NCBI GenBank assembly: GCA_946575275.1
Contig: CAMNZV010000108.1
Span: 1-6,188, forward strand
From: an uncultured Clostridium sp.
GTDB taxonomy: Bacteria > Bacillota > Clostridia > Clostridiales > Clostridiaceae
Reading direction: 5' to 3'
Length of the DNA stretch: 6,188 bases
The translations under genes and the position numbers were made by a program. The notes under the pieces were generated by a model, which was not told where the DNA came from, did not search any database, and saw only the letters and a list, made by a program, of their open reading frames with translations. Below are positions 5,766-6,188 of this stretch, one piece after another. How positions within the stretch are numbered: the first letter of the stretch is position 1; every line of letters starts with the position of its first letter.

Positions 5766-6188
5766 TTAGCTCAACTTATGAATAAACAATCCACTTCTTA
5801 ATTTAGGTTCAAACCAAGTTGATTTAGGTGGCATTACTTCATTTATATCAGCAACATTCATAATATCAGATACTTCTGTTGGATACATTGAAAAAGCAAT
5901 TTTCATATCACTATTAGCTCTTTTTTCAAGCTCCTTAAGACCTCTAATTCCACCAATAAAATCTATTCTGTTTGATGTTCTAACATCTTCTATTCCTAAA
6001 ATAGGTGTTAATATATTATTTTGAAGAATAGCAACATCTAAAGAATCTATAGGATCCTTTGGATTGTAGATACCATCTCTTGCTTGAAGCAAGTACCACT
6101 GATTTTCTAAATACATCCCATAGGTATGTTTTTTAGGTGGTTTAACAGCTTCACTAGCTTCAGAAACAATAAACTTTTCATTAAGCTT
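5766..6188 (-). CDS. DUF1015-family protein, C-terminal part (runs off the right edge)
   Basis: The frame is open from the right edge to a TAA at 5766-5768, giving the last 140 residues of a longer protein; full-length family members are roughly 400 residues. The C-terminal signatures of DUF1015 (COG4198) are clear: GMYLENQWYLL, DVAILQN, LGIEDVRTSNRIDFIGGIRG, then ADINEVMPPKSTWFEPKLRS and a final GLFIHKL. The ATG at 6116 is internal, since the conserved block continues upstream of it in frame (KPPKKHTYG). The biochemical function of this family is not established to my knowledge. In clostridia it is often found beside serine-biosynthesis genes such as serA, which I recall but cannot check here. 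It ends in the terminator at 5639-5664. Nothing about its promoter is visible. Confidence 0.88.
   Translation of the reverse strand, partial: KLNEKFIVSEASEAVKPPKKHTYGMYLENQWYLLQARDGIYNPKDPIDSLDVAILQNNILTPILGIEDVRTSNRIDFIGGIRGLKELEKRANSDMKIAFSMYPTEVSDIMNVADINEVMPPKSTWFEPKLRSGLFIHKLS

Noticed and set aside
1..6188. CRISPR array, insertion sequence, prophage or defence cassette
   Set aside because: No spaced direct repeats, transposase, integrase or terminal inverted repeats were seen; every long frame belongs to a recognised housekeeping-type family.

Overview
The window is very AT-rich and its genes have strong Shine-Dalgarno sequences, A/T-ending codons and compact sigma-A-like promoters. 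Together with the gene content (lipoteichoic acid D-alanylation, a clostridial-style rRNA leader, PTS EIIA with a cre box) this points to a low-GC Firmicute, most likely Clostridium sensu lato. No species can be named from the sequence alone.

Layout: (1) Positions 1-240 hold no gene. They carry the leader and promoter of an rRNA operon that runs leftwards out of the window. (2) A divergent promoter with a CcpA-type cre box drives a single plus-strand gene for a stand-alone glucose-type PTS EIIA (354-860). (3) A shared terminator hairpin separates it from a minus-strand pair, tcdA (ThiF/MoeB-like tRNA t6A dehydratase) followed by a two-domain GNAT acetyltransferase, whose reading frames overlap by 3 bases. 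(4) A 140-base divergent spacer leads to a plus-strand pair: a CPBP (CAAX-type) intramembrane protease and the MTA/SAH nucleosidase mtnN, 14 bases apart. (5) A 17-bp hairpin, partly inside the coding end of dltD, ends both mtnN and dltD. (6) dltD lies on the minus strand as a single gene with its own promoter. (7) The right end holds the C-terminal 140 residues of a DUF1015-family protein on the minus strand, with its own terminator.

The transcription units alternate in direction. Convergent neighbours share bidirectional hairpin terminators (861-903 and 4322-4360) and divergent neighbours share short promoter spacers. The genes look like housekeeping functions: sugar uptake and signalling, tRNA modification, methyl-cycle salvage and cell-envelope charge. 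I see no phage, transposon, CRISPR array or defence cassette, and no convincing new multi-gene system. The points most worth checking are the cre box on the crr start site, the degenerate extra GNAT domain, the cysteine cluster in TcdA, the CPBP-mtnN pairing, and dltD standing apart from dltABC.
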